Part shown: piece after piece, positions 7,244-15,769 of the stretch | Position numbering within the stretch: the first letter of the stretch is position 1 | Layout of the letters: each line of letters opens with the position of its first letter | Assembly (NCBI RefSeq): GCF_024494355.1 | Contig: NZ_JAKNQY010000002.1 | Span: forward strand, 124,001 to 188,000 | Reading direction: 5' to 3' | DNA length: 64,000 bases | Origin: Pseudomonas sp. Q11 | GTDB taxonomy: Bacteria; Pseudomonadota; Gammaproteobacteria; Pseudomonadales; Pseudomonadaceae | The notes under the pieces: generated by a model | What the model saw: only the letters and a program-made list of their open reading frames with translations | Database searches by the model: none | Told to the model about the DNA's origin: nothing | Made by a program: the position numbers and the translations under genes

Positions 7244-8233
7244 ATGGTTCAGATGACCGATACCCGGCTTGCAAGCAAACAGACCGCATTCGAAGAAATT
7301 CCCTTTATTGACATCGCACCGTTACTCGACGGGAGCAACCCGCGAAAAGTCTCGCGCCAGATTGGCGAAACGTGTGAGAAAGTCGGTTTTTTCTATATTA
7401 AGAATCATGGCGTTTCGCGCGCATTGATCGACGCGATGTATGCTCAGACGAAAAGCTTCTTTGCCATGCCTTTTGATAAAAAAAATAAGATGAATGTGGT
7501 CAATTCAGGTCCCACGCTTCGCGGCTACATTCCCATGTACGCGGAAAACGTCGATCCGGAAAACACCCGCGATTTCAAGGAATGCTTCGACTACGGCGCC
7601 CACTACGACGAAGTGTCGCCTTTCTTCGGAGCGAACTTGATGCCGACCGAGCTTCCGAAGTTTTCGGATGTCTGTGACGCCTACCATGGTGCGATGCTTG
7701 ACTTGGCGCGCAAGCTCATCAGTGCCATTGCACTGAGCCTCGATCTGCCAGTGGACTACTTTGAAAAACTGCAACGCAAACCGATCACTATCCAGCGCTT
7801 GTTGCACTACCCCTCGCAGAGTGGCGAAATTTCACAAAAGGAAATCGGGATTGGAGCACATACGGACTATGGTTTTCTGACGATCCTTTTCCAGGACAAG
7901 GTCGGAGGCTTGCAAGTACGCAATCGCGCGGGTGAATGGGTAAGCGCCCCACCGGTGGAAGATACGTTCATTGTCAACATCGGTGACCTGGTGCAAACCC
8001 TGACGAATGATCGCTACACGTCGACGATGCACCGCGTCATCAATACCAGCGGTGTCGAACGGTATTCCATTCCATTCTTCATCGACTTGGACTTCGATGC
8101 GACTGTCGAGACCGTGGCGACGTGCATCAACGTCAGCAACCCGGCCAAATACACGCCCTACACCTGCGGACAACACAAATACAGTCGCTTTGTCGCCAGC
8201 TACACTCACCTGCAGGCTGTCGAGGCCGTCTAA
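7244..8233 (+). CDS. 2-oxoglutarate/Fe(II) oxygenase, isopenicillin N synthase-like family
   Basis: 329 residues from ATG 7244, which has GAGGA seven bases upstream; an upstream TTG at 7178 is in frame but lacks a site. The N-terminal DIOX_N region opens with IPFIDIAPLLDG. The jelly-roll core has the iron triad: His and Asp in GAHTDYGFLT (about 206 and 208) and a distal His in MHRVIN (about 263). RYSIPFF (about 273) supplies the arginine and serine that bind 2-oxoglutarate. Enzymes of this family hydroxylate, desaturate or oxidatively cleave small molecules. In this context it may oxidise a betaine or amino acid, but no substrate can be read out. It converges on the GlxA regulator gene across a perfect hairpin. 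Confidence 0.85.
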   Translation: MVQMTDTRLASKQTAFEEIPFIDIAPLLDGSNPRKVSRQIGETCEKVGFFYIKNHGVSRALIDAMYAQTKSFFAMPFDKKNKMNVVNSGPTLRGYIPMYAENVDPENTRDFKECFDYGAHYDEVSPFFGANLMPTELPKFSDVCDAYHGAMLDLARKLISAIALSLDLPVDYFEKLQRKPITIQRLLHYPSQSGEISQKEIGIGAHTDYGFLTILFQDKVGGLQVRNRAGEWVSAPPVEDTFIVNIGDLVQTLTNDRYTSTMHRVINTSGVERYSIPFFIDLDFDATVETVATCINVSNPAKYTPYTCGQHKYSRFVASYTHLQAVEAV

Positions 8234-8251
8234 CGCTAACCATGGGTGGAG

Positions 8252-8295
8252 CCCGGGACAATCACCGTCTGCGTAGAGACGGTGATTGTCCCGGG
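8252..8295. terminator. Perfect 19-bp hairpin between convergent genes
   Basis: CCCGGGACAATCACCGTCT (8252-8270) pairs without mismatch with 8277-8295 across a 6-base loop, GCGTAG. It sits between the stops of the plus-strand oxygenase and the minus-strand GlxA regulator, so a bidirectional terminator is likely. Neither side has a T tract, so it may instead act as an mRNA 3'-end stabiliser. Confidence 0.65.
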
Positions 8296-8302
8296 GGGGT
8301 GA

Positions 8303-9277
8303 CTACCTATAGGTATACGACGGAGTACGTTCATCGCGAGGTGTTACACCGAAGTGCCCGCGATAGCTTCTGGTGAACTGTGCAGCTGAACCAAAGCCGC
8401 ACAGCGTGCCTATTTTCAGGACGGGCGATGAGGTCTGCTTCAACAACTGTTGTGCCCGGACTAAACGCAGCTTGAGGTAATAGCGCGCCGGAGAAAGGTC
8501 CAAATACTTATGAAACAGTCTCTCCAGCTGGCGACGTGAAACGCCTACCTTGAATGCCAGCGCATTGAGCTCGAGGGGCGCACCCAGATTGGCCTCCATC
8601 AACAGGATGGCCGCTTGTAGCCTGGGTTGATTTTCGCCAAGTGTATGCTTGAGCGGTATCCGTTGGTGGTCCTGATCATCTCGCATGCGTTCGTACATGA
8701 ACATATCGGAGATTGCGGCTGCCAGTTCACGACCGTGTTCGCTCCTGATCAAGTGCAACATCATGTCCATTGGCGCCGTGCCGCCGGCAGAGGTCAAGTG
8801 ATTTCTATCGATGGAGAACAGGTGTGAAGTGGTCTCTGCTCCAGGAAAGGCTTCGCGCATCGCCGCCAGGCATTGCCAATGAACACTGCACCTATGCCCC
8901 TCCAGCAGTCCGGCCTTGGCCAAGGCCCAGCTTCCTGTGCAGATGGCACCCAGTCGGACGCCCAGGTGGGCCTGGTGTCGTAACCAAAGCACCTGTTCAT
9001 GGCTTACGCTGTTCTGAATACCCATTCCACCGCACACGATCACGGTACTTAACGCCGAGGCATCTTCCATTTTCGCGTCGGGCGTTATTTGCAAGCCGGC
9101 ACTGGCACGCACAGGTTTTGCGTCCTTGCCCAGGGTGAGCCATCGATACAACTCTCTGCCGGAGAGTTGATTGGCCATGCGCAAGGGTTCTATGGCCGAT
9201 GCCAGCGAGATGAACGTGAAATCATCCAACAAAAGGAATCCGATGGATCGTGGGGCAGGGCCCTGCGAAGTAGACAC
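8303..9277 (-). CDS. GlxA-family AraC-type transcriptional regulator (GbdR/CdhR-like)
   Basis: 324 residues from a GTG at 9277, chosen because AAGAGGAG lies nine bases upstream and the protein then begins STSQGPAPRSIGFLLLDDFT as in relatives. The N-terminal DJ-1/PfpI-like domain (about 10-190) contains GAICTGSWALAKAGLL. The C-terminal AraC domain has two helix-turn-helix units (ALAFKVGVSRRQLERLF and IGTLCGFGSAAQFTRSYRGH). Regulators of this architecture (GbdR, CdhR, SouR, ArgR types) control betaine, carnitine, sarcosine and arginine catabolism in Pseudomonas. It follows the FAD oxidase gene by 43 bp on the same strand and probably activates this island on sensing a betaine or a breakdown product. 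Confidence 0.88.
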   Translation of the reverse strand: MSTSQGPAPRSIGFLLLDDFTFISLASAIEPLRMANQLSGRELYRWLTLGKDAKPVRASAGLQITPDAKMEDASALSTVIVCGGMGIQNSVSHEQVLWLRHQAHLGVRLGAICTGSWALAKAGLLEGHRCSVHWQCLAAMREAFPGAETTSHLFSIDRNHLTSAGGTAPMDMMLHLIRSEHGRELAAAISDMFMYERMRDDQDHQRIPLKHTLGENQPRLQAAILLMEANLGAPLELNALAFKVGVSRRQLERLFHKYLDLSPARYYLKLRLVRAQQLLKQTSSPVLKIGTLCGFGSAAQFTRSYRGHFGVTPRDERTPSYTYR

Positions 9278-9320
9278 GGTATTGTGCTCCTCTTGGGGGC
9301 ATATCCAAGCGTTCAGGCAA

Positions 9321-10649
9321 TCAGAGTTCCGCACCTGCCTGCCACTCCTTCCAGGCAATGGAAGAGCGCAGCCCCAGGCCCAGGAAAGGTTCCGGGGGAT
9401 TCCAGCAGGGGTCGGGTTGATCGAGCATGATGTCCAGCAGCTCACTGTCCATTCCCACGGCGTATTCGGCGATCAGTTTGCCTGCCACGGTGCTGCGGGT
9501 CAGGCCCAAGCCGTTGCAGCACACGGCGCTGAACACGTCCGGGGCGATCTCGCCGAAGACCGATCCGGAGTTGCGCGAAATGCACAGCGCGCCGCCCCAG
9601 GTGTATTCGAACTGCACGCCCGGCAACATTGGAAAACGTGCCTCGAAGGAATGGCAGTGAGCGCGGCGTACACGCTCAAGCGTACGGGGACTCGCTGCCA
9701 GGCGAGGGTTGTAAGTGAAAGAGTTGCGGATGCAAATCCGGCCATTGGCGAGCCTGCGCACGGTGGTGCCCAGCGGGTCAGCGGGAATGAGCCCCCAGCT
9801 TTGCTCGCCGCCCAGGCGGGCCTGCTCCTCGGCGGTCAGCTCTCGGGTCAGGCTGGCGTAGGTGTAGACGGGCAGCAACCGACCCTTGAGCCCCAGCTGG
9901 CCGAACGGTGCCGCGTAGGCATTGTTGGCCATGACCATGCGTGGTGCCGAAAGCACGCCTTGGGCGGTCGTCAGCGCATGAGGTTTGCCAAGCTCAATGT
10001 TCAATACCGGGCTGTCTTCATACAACGTGACGTTCACCGGCAACGATTGCGCCAGGCCCCTGCATAACGCGGCGGGTTGAACGAGTACGCAACCGGGGGC
10101 ATGCAGCCCCGATTTGTAGAAGTTGGTACCGGTGATCGCTTTCATCCGCGCGGCATCGAGCATCGTGTAGGGCTCCCCCAATTCGCTCAGCCCTTTGGCA
10201 AAGGACTCAAGTGCGGCGATGCCTTGCGGATTGACGGCGCCATGCAACTTGCCCTGCTCGCGCCAATCACACTCGATGCCTTCGCGCTGGACGATCTGGC
10301 GCATGAAATCGATGCCGCCACGGCTCAACCGAATGATTCGCTGGTCGGCGGTCCGGTCGGAGGTGTAACTGTGGGACGTCAGGTCATGGGGCAAGTCCAC
10401 CATGAAGCCGGAGTTGCGTCCGGCCGCACCGAAACCGACTCGCTTGGCGTCGATCAACGCAATCGACGCCTCGGGTAGAAGTTCGGCCAGTCTCCGGGCG
10501 GCAGCCAAACCCGCCAGGCCTGCGCCGAGCACCGCCCAGTCGGCCCTGACGGCGCCTTTGAGCAGGTTGGCGGGGGCGGGCGGTGGCAGCGTTTCGTACC
10601 AACCGGGTTGACCATCGTTTTGAGGTAGGAAATTACACTGAAGCTGCAT
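9321..10649 (-). CDS. DadA/PuuB-like FAD-dependent amine or D-amino acid oxidase
   Basis: 442 residues. A Rossmann FAD site begins near residue 39 (AVLGAGLAGLAAARRL), followed by GFGAAGRNSGFMVDLPHDL, the PuuB-like FAD-contacting turn. The C-terminal FAD contact is FSAVCCNGLGLTRSTVAGKL. Relatives oxidise secondary amines such as gamma-glutamylputrescine, D-proline, D-hydroxyproline or sarcosine. It lies 23 bp downstream of a DHDPS-family gene, a pairing also known from hydroxyproline breakdown, where an FAD oxidase makes the imine that a DHDPS-fold deaminase consumes. A paralogue with the same partner lies at 22422-23747. The start at ATG 10649 follows the GGCGGAGACG ribosome site. Substrate unknown. 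Confidence 0.82.
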   Translation of the reverse strand: MQLQCNFLPQNDGQPGWYETLPPPAPANLLKGAVRADWAVLGAGLAGLAAARRLAELLPEASIALIDAKRVGFGAAGRNSGFMVDLPHDLTSHSYTSDRTADQRIIRLSRGGIDFMRQIVQREGIECDWREQGKLHGAVNPQGIAALESFAKGLSELGEPYTMLDAARMKAITGTNFYKSGLHAPGCVLVQPAALCRGLAQSLPVNVTLYEDSPVLNIELGKPHALTTAQGVLSAPRMVMANNAYAAPFGQLGLKGRLLPVYTYASLTRELTAEEQARLGGEQSWGLIPADPLGTTVRRLANGRICIRNSFTYNPRLAASPRTLERVRRAHCHSFEARFPMLPGVQFEYTWGGALCISRNSGSVFGEIAPDVFSAVCCNGLGLTRSTVAGKLIAEYAVGMDSELLDIMLDQPDPCWNPPEPFLGLGLRSSIAWKEWQAGAEL

Positions 10650-10672
10650 GGCAAGCGTCTCCGCCGTATGGG

Positions 10673-11563
10673 TCAGGCGCGATGAGCCGTCAGCTGTTCA
10701 TAAACAATCTTGAATGCGCTTTTCTCTGCGTCGCTGAGCGGTTGCAAAGGCAGGCGGGTCACACCCACCGGCTGGCCGGCCAATTCGCAGCCGTGTTTGA
10801 TGTACTGGCAGAACTTGCCGCCTTGTTCGAGCAGGTTGAGCATCGGCAGCAACCGGGTAGCCAGTTCCCGACCTTTGATCATGTCCTTTTCCACGACACA
10901 CGCCTGGTACAGTGCAACATGTTCTGGCGCAAGGAAGTTGGACGCGCCAGCGACCCAGCTGCGGGCGCCCCAGGTGAAAAATTCCAGCACCTGGTCGTCC
11001 ATGCCGCAGCTCACTTGCAGCTGATCAGTGTGTTCGTTGAGCAGCCCGTGCATGCGTTCAATCGAGCCGGTGCTTTCCTTGATGGCCTGGAAGTTGGGGC
11101 GGCCCTTGAGCCCGTTGATGAACGCCCACGACATTTCAGTCCCGGTCCGGGCCGGAAAGTTGTAGAGCATGATGGGCATGTCGAGCGCGTCATCGACGCT
11201 CAAGGCATGGATCAGCAGTTCTTGTTGCGTCGGTTGGCAGTAGTAGGGCGCGGCAAGAAGAATGGCATTGAAGCCCACTTTTTTTGCATGAAGGCCCAGC
11301 GTGAGGCTTTCCTGGGTGGTGGTGGCGTTGATACCCGCCATCAAGGGAATACGCGATTTGGCGTAGTCGGCGATGAAATCGAAAAGCGCCAGCCGTTCAT
11401 CGTGGGACAAGGCATAGTATTCGCCCGTCGTACCACCGACGATCAGGCCATGCACACCTTGTTCGATAAGTGAGTCAATGATGTTTTCCAGCGACCTGAA
11501 GTCCACGGAACCCGAAGTATTAAAGGGAGTTACAACGGGAGTCCACACGCCATCGAAGTTCAT
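10673..11563 (-). CDS. DHDPS/NAL family lyase or deaminase (first copy)
   Basis: 296 residues, the standard length for the family. The TIM barrel carries GGTTGEYYAL (about 43-52), the tyrosine in IMLYNFPART (about 134) and the Schiff-base lysine in FQAIKESTGS (about 162), so all classical catalytic positions are present. Family members include dihydrodipicolinate synthase, 2-keto-3-deoxy-sugar aldolases and the delta1-pyrroline-4-hydroxy-2-carboxylate deaminase of hydroxyproline catabolism. It lies directly upstream of the FAD oxidase gene, so a role on an oxidised cyclic amino acid is plausible, though not provable here. It is unlikely to be the lysine-pathway DapA, given this catabolic setting. 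Confidence 0.85.
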   Translation of the reverse strand: MNFDGVWTPVVTPFNTSGSVDFRSLENIIDSLIEQGVHGLIVGGTTGEYYALSHDERLALFDFIADYAKSRIPLMAGINATTTQESLTLGLHAKKVGFNAILLAAPYYCQPTQQELLIHALSVDDALDMPIMLYNFPARTGTEMSWAFINGLKGRPNFQAIKESTGSIERMHGLLNEHTDQLQVSCGMDDQVLEFFTWGARSWVAGASNFLAPEHVALYQACVVEKDMIKGRELATRLLPMLNLLEQGGKFCQYIKHGCELAGQPVGVTRLPLQPLSDAEKSAFKIVYEQLTAHRA

Positions 11564-11795
11564 ACAGTGCCCTGTTATTAAAATAGTTTGCGGTTTTGGT
11601 TCGTATGCAGATTACGGGGGGCAACACTGGCGCAACAACTAACATTTATTGAAGGCAATACATGACCCTGCGTTATAAGTTGGTGCCAGGCAAATAGGGG
11701 GATACCCGTAGCCAAAGAGCAGGCAGGTGGGCGCGCGGCCGCACGTAGTGAAACGAACGTCCGGCGGCACAGCCGAGGTTATCTGCCAGCAAACG
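11564..11795. other. Intergenic region upstream of the DHDPS gene
   Basis: 232 bp between the DHDPS start and the decayed regulator. It should carry the promoter of the DHDPS-oxidase pair on the minus strand. I see no convincing hairpin or dyad; an 86-codon frame here has no family resemblance. Confidence 0.3.
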
Positions 11796-12234
11796 CTATA
11801 TTTCGTAGCGATCTTCTTTCGACGGGGGATGGCCGAATATGGCGCTATAGCACTTACTGAAATGAGGGGTGGAGACGAAACCGCAGGCAATGGCGACATC
11901 AGTGACTGACAGTCTGGAGTTTTGTATCAGGCGACGCGCTTCTCTAAGTCGCAGCTCCAGGTAGTAGCGCTGGGGGGACGTGCTGATTTGTTCGCGAAAC
12001 AAGCGTTGGATTTGGCGCTTGGACAGTCGAACGCATTCGGCGAGCAAATCCAGGCCTAACGGGGATGACTTCGCAATCGTTGCGACTGAAAGTATGGACT
12101 TTTATAGATCCGGGCCGGATGAGGTTGGCGGTCACCAGCACGTCCAGGCATTGCGTGAAGCAAGCCAGGGAGAAGTTATCAAGCAGGAGAAAACCTACGC
12201 TTGATCGCTTGCCGGTCTCAATCGATTGACTCAT
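11796..12234 (-). pseudogene. Decayed GlxA-family AraC regulator with internal deletion and frameshift
   Basis: The ATG at 12234 overlaps the dddP stop (TGATG). The first ~57 codons give a normal GlxA N-terminus (SSVGFLLLDNFSLACFTQCL...). Near 12,070 the homology jumps directly, in another frame, to a complete AraC DNA-binding domain (ECVRLSKRQIQRLFREQI, then VTDVAIACGFVSTPHFSKCY) ending at 11796. About 150 residues of the DJ-1-like domain and linker are missing. The surviving 3' frame has an in-frame ATG at 12047 and could still make an isolated HTH fragment. Before the damage it was evidently the last gene of the proVWX-dddP operon. Confidence 0.85.
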
Positions 12235-13592
12235 CAATTGGGCGTTGTATCCCGCAGGAAACTGTCGTCGAAGGGATAGTGGGTGAGCAGTTCATAGCCG
12301 GTCTCCGTGACCAGCACCTGGTTCTCCAACTTGATCCCGTCCTGCCCTCCCACCTCTCCCACATACGCCTCGACACAAAGCGCCATGCCCGGCAGTAATT
12401 CACCCTCGTATCCGTAGGACTCCAAGTCTTCCGGGTAGCGAATGCTTGGGTATTCATCACACAGCCCTACACCGTGGTAAATCACGCCGTAGCGTTGAGC
12501 CCGGCAGGGTTCGGGCAGGCGGTGCGCCTTGGCGGTCAGCTCGGTGAAGCGTACGCCTGGCTTTATCAACTCGGTGTTATGGATGATATGGTCATGGGCA
12601 ATTCGATAGAGGCGCTTCTGTTCGGCTGTTGGCTCGAGTCCTCCACAGATCCAACTGCGGGACATGTCCACGCACATGCCGTAGGTGCCGATCAGGTCCG
12701 TGTCGAACGACAATAAGTCGCCATCGTTCAATACCCGTGGGCCGGACTCCTGGAACCACGGATTGGTGCGTGGGCCGGAGCTGAGTATTCGCGTTTCGAT
12801 CCACTCGCCGCCCCGGCGGATATTGCCGGAGTGCAGGGCGGCCCAGACATCGTTTTCCGTTGCTCCTGCCCGTAGTGCCTGATGCATTTCGGCGATGGAC
12901 GCTTCGCATGAAGCCACCGCGCAGCGCATAGCCTTGATTTCATCGGGGCCTTTGATCATCCGCGCAAACTCGGTCACTTCCTGGCCGCTGCAAATCTCGA
13001 CCGCGAGTGCATCCAGTGCGCGTAAGCCTGCGACTTCGATCCGGTCTACCGCCAGGCGCCGGTTGGCTCCGGCGTGTTGACGCAGCAGCTCGTCGAGCTG
13101 GCCTGCGAAATGCCTGGCATGGCGATCGGTGTGTTCACCGGTCTCGAAATAGAAGAACGACGCGCCGCTGCGTAACTCGGTAACCAACGGTAAGTGGGCG
13201 GAGAGGTGATCACAGCCATGGAAATCCCACAGCACTACATGGCCGCTGGCCGCGACGAAACACGCGCGCGCGGGATTATGGGTCGTCCACAATTGCATGT
13301 TCGTGGTGTCGGTGGTGTAGCGGATATTCAGCGGGTCAAACAACAGGATGCCGCCAAGGTCGCGAGCGACCAGTTGGTCGACGATCCGCTGCAGACGGTA
13401 TTGGCGCATGGTCGGTAGATGAGGCGCTTGCAGGCCCAGTTGAGCCCACTCCGCGAAAGCCAGCGGCGTAGGGCCTATCTCGACGCGATTGTTGTCGTCG
13501 ACGGAGCCGTCGGCTTTCAGCGCAGCTGCGCGCTGCCTGGCTGGGTCGATACGGCGAGCGCCGGCCGGAACAGAAAAAGGTGAAGTCGTCAT
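12234..13592 (-). CDS. dddP: DddP-like DMSP lyase (M24 metallopeptidase fold)
   Basis: 452 residues from ATG 13592 with AGGA eight bases upstream; DddP proteins are about 450. Long stretches match marine DddP from memory, including NNRVEIGPTPLAFAEWAQLG, FDPLNIRYTTDTTNMQLW and GGEWIETRILSSGPRTNPWF. All six metal ligands are present at the expected spacing: Asp in FDTDLIG (two, about 297 and 299), Asp in CVDMSR (about 309), His in YHGVGLCDE (about 372), Glu in CVEAYVGE (about 407) and Glu in KLENQVL (about 421). DddP cleaves DMSP to dimethyl sulfide and acrylate in the cytoplasm. The gene lies 111 bp after proX, suggesting uptake and cleavage in one operon. A related sulfonium or betaine substrate remains possible. 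Confidence 0.85.
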   Translation of the reverse strand: MTTSPFSVPAGARRIDPARQRAAALKADGSVDDNNRVEIGPTPLAFAEWAQLGLQAPHLPTMRQYRLQRIVDQLVARDLGGILLFDPLNIRYTTDTTNMQLWTTHNPARACFVAASGHVVLWDFHGCDHLSAHLPLVTELRSGASFFYFETGEHTDRHARHFAGQLDELLRQHAGANRRLAVDRIEVAGLRALDALAVEICSGQEVTEFARMIKGPDEIKAMRCAVASCEASIAEMHQALRAGATENDVWAALHSGNIRRGGEWIETRILSSGPRTNPWFQESGPRVLNDGDLLSFDTDLIGTYGMCVDMSRSWICGGLEPTAEQKRLYRIAHDHIIHNTELIKPGVRFTELTAKAHRLPEPCRAQRYGVIYHGVGLCDEYPSIRYPEDLESYGYEGELLPGMALCVEAYVGEVGGQDGIKLENQVLVTETGYELLTHYPFDDSFLRDTTPN

Positions 13593-13703
13593 GAATTCCA
13601 TCCTGATTTCATTACTGGATAACCATCGGACACAGCACATCAGTCATTCAAGGCCAGGCTGGGTGGCCAGGCCACAAGTGCGCCTGGCGAAGGAGGAGGG
13701 CCG

Positions 13704-14729
13704 TTACTTGCTGGCTTGGGCCGCAGCCCGGGAAGCTTGGAGCCAGGCGTCGAATTGCTGGCGGTGAGCGGCAATCCATTCCTTGGCATGCCGGGTGATA
13801 TCCGCTGGCTTGTTCTCACCCTTTTGCATTCTCAGGTTCTGCGCACTTTCGTCGTCAGTGCTGATCTGCATCTGGGAAAGAAACTTCAAGGCCGCTGGAT
13901 TTTCTTTGGCAAAGTCTTTGTTAAGTACCGCCTCTACCTTGTCTACGGCGAAACCGAGATTCTTGCCTTTGTAGGAGGTGTCGACTTTGTTATTGCCGCC
14001 TGGCAGGTCGGTGTACGGTACTTCGAGCCATACCACGTCTTTACCTTCGACCAACACACCGGCGATCCACTGAGGTACCCAGGTGTAATAGAGGATCGGC
14101 TGGCCCTGTTTGTAGCGGGTGATGGTGTCTGCCATCAGCGCGAAGTAGGAGCCGCGATTGTGGTTGACCGTTTTCTCAAGATCATAGGCCTTGAGGTGAT
14201 GGTCGATGGTGAGCTCACAGCCCCAACCGGGATTGCAGCCGGTCAGGTCCGCTTTACCATCGCCGTCGACGTCGAACAGCTTTGCGATCTCTGGCTTCTT
14301 GAGGTCCGTCAGGTATTTGATGTTGTAGGCATCAGCCGTCTTTTTATCGATCAGATAGCCCTGCAATACTCCAGGCATGATATCGCCTGCCTTGATCATG
14401 TCCTCGTCACCACCCGCTTTCTGGTAGAAGGTGTCGTGGAGGTTGTCCCACATGTGCACGGTGAAATCCGCGTCGCCACTGCCCAAGGCCACCAACATCA
14501 CGGAGTACTCGGTTTCCTTCGGCTCCTTGAGCTTGTACCCAAGTTCACGCAGGCCCTCCATGGCGATTTCACCCCGAAAGTGCTCTTCGGCGATGGAAGG
14601 AAAGATCGGTGTTACCGATACACCGTCGCCGGGCTTGTCGGCCGAGGCCACGGCATGGAATGACAAGACGGTCAGGGCGACAGTCGAGATGCACCGCCGG
14701 ATGTTGCGGGAGAGTTTCAATTCGCACAT
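13704..14729 (-). CDS. proX: ProX-type betaine ABC transporter periplasmic binding protein
   Basis: 341 residues. The signal peptide spans about 1-30 (ending ...SFHAVASA before DKPGDG). The mature protein matches ProX, including TGCNPGWGCELTIDHHLKAY near residue 162-181 and aromatic positions in MWDNLHDTFY and YYTWVPQWIAG that in ProX bind the quaternary cation. It acts in the periplasm and delivers glycine betaine, proline betaine or DMSP to ProW-ProV. It is third in a proV-proW-proX order, 54 bp after proW. It is distinct in sequence from the OpuAC protein at 4031. Confidence 0.9.
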   Translation of the reverse strand: MCELKLSRNIRRCISTVALTVLSFHAVASADKPGDGVSVTPIFPSIAEEHFRGEIAMEGLRELGYKLKEPKETEYSVMLVALGSGDADFTVHMWDNLHDTFYQKAGGDEDMIKAGDIMPGVLQGYLIDKKTADAYNIKYLTDLKKPEIAKLFDVDGDGKADLTGCNPGWGCELTIDHHLKAYDLEKTVNHNRGSYFALMADTITRYKQGQPILYYTWVPQWIAGVLVEGKDVVWLEVPYTDLPGGNNKVDTSYKGKNLGFAVDKVEAVLNKDFAKENPAALKFLSQMQISTDDESAQNLRMQKGENKPADITRHAKEWIAAHRQQFDAWLQASRAAAQASK

Positions 14730-14783
14730 GTCACATACCTTTCTTCGTTTTTTTAGTTGAGTGCGGCAGTTCTAATCGAAATT

Positions 14784-15737
14784 TCATGCAGTCTTGCGCT
14801 GCGCTGGAGGCTGGCGTGAGCCGAAGAGGCGCATGACAAGCCCGACCGGACCGGTGTGGTACCAGCGTAAACTTGGATCGGCTTTGATGCGTTCGCCCAT
14901 GGCCTGCGTGAGGCGATCGAGGAAGATCGCGAGCAACACCAGCCCGACCCCCCCTACGGTGGCCAAGCCCATGTCCAAGCGGCCGATACCACGCAGGACC
15001 ATCTGGCCCAGTCCGCCGACAGAGATCATCGAAGCGATGACCACCATCGACAGGGAGAGCATCAGGGTTTGGTTGAGGCCCGCCATGATGGTTGACGTGG
15101 CCAATGGCAGTTGCACGCGCATGAGCATCTGCCGAGGCGTGCAGCCGAAAGCGCGGGCCGCCTCGATCTTGTCTTCCGGCACTTGGCGGATACCTAAATT
15201 AGTCAGGCGTACCAGGGGAGGGAGGGCAAAGACGATGGTCACCAGAACGCCGGGGACGTTACCGATGCCGAATAACATCACCACCGGCACCAGATAGACG
15301 AAGGCCGGCAGCGTCTGCATGGCGTCCAGGACAGGTCTGATGGCCCGTTCCAGGTGGTCGTTCCTGGCGCTGAGAATGCCCAACGGCACCCCGAACAACG
15401 CACAGAAGAACACCGAAGTGAGGACGAGGGACAGCGTGGTCATGGATTCGGACCACACCCCAATCATACCGAGCAGGGTCAAGGTCACCAGGCAAAGCAG
15501 CGCCATGCGCTTGCCTGCCAGTTGCCAACCCAATAGCGACGACATCAGGATTCCGATAGTCGGCGGGATGCTTTGCAGGATGAACTCAATGCCGTTGAGC
15601 ACTTGATCGATTGGCCAGCGCACCGCCCGGAACACGTCCCGGAAGTTATGGACGAGATAGTTGAGCGCGTTTTGCACCCATTCGCCCAACGGGATGATCG
15701 CCGTTTGGAAGGGGTCTAAAAAACTGAAATCTGACAT
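14784..15737 (-). CDS. proW: Betaine ABC transporter permease (ProW/OpuAB)
   Basis: 317 residues with about six to seven predicted membrane spans between residues 60 and 290. The permease EAA loop appears as PEDKIEAARAFGCTPRQMLM near residues 192-211, the contact with the ATPase. The short soluble N-terminus (FLDPFQTAIIPLGEWVQNAL) is typical of ProW. It lies between proV (32 bp upstream) and proX (54 bp downstream), so the three are one transcription unit. It forms the inner-membrane channel for betaine uptake. Confidence 0.92.
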   Translation of the reverse strand: MSDFSFLDPFQTAIIPLGEWVQNALNYLVHNFRDVFRAVRWPIDQVLNGIEFILQSIPPTIGILMSSLLGWQLAGKRMALLCLVTLTLLGMIGVWSESMTTLSLVLTSVFFCALFGVPLGILSARNDHLERAIRPVLDAMQTLPAFVYLVPVVMLFGIGNVPGVLVTIVFALPPLVRLTNLGIRQVPEDKIEAARAFGCTPRQMLMRVQLPLATSTIMAGLNQTLMLSLSMVVIASMISVGGLGQMVLRGIGRLDMGLATVGGVGLVLLAIFLDRLTQAMGERIKADPSLRWYHTGPVGLVMRLFGSRQPPAQRKTA

Positions 15738-15769
15738 GGTGGCTACCTCTTTTTTGTTTGCATCGACAC

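Noticed and set aside
10673..11563. Calling this gene dapA
   Set aside because: The fold and catalytic residues fit DHDPS, but the partner oxidase and catabolic setting argue against the lysine biosynthesis enzyme.
11639..11899. 86-codon minus-strand frame between the DHDPS gene and the decayed regulator
   Set aside because: It overlaps the decayed AraC domain in another frame and resembles no protein.
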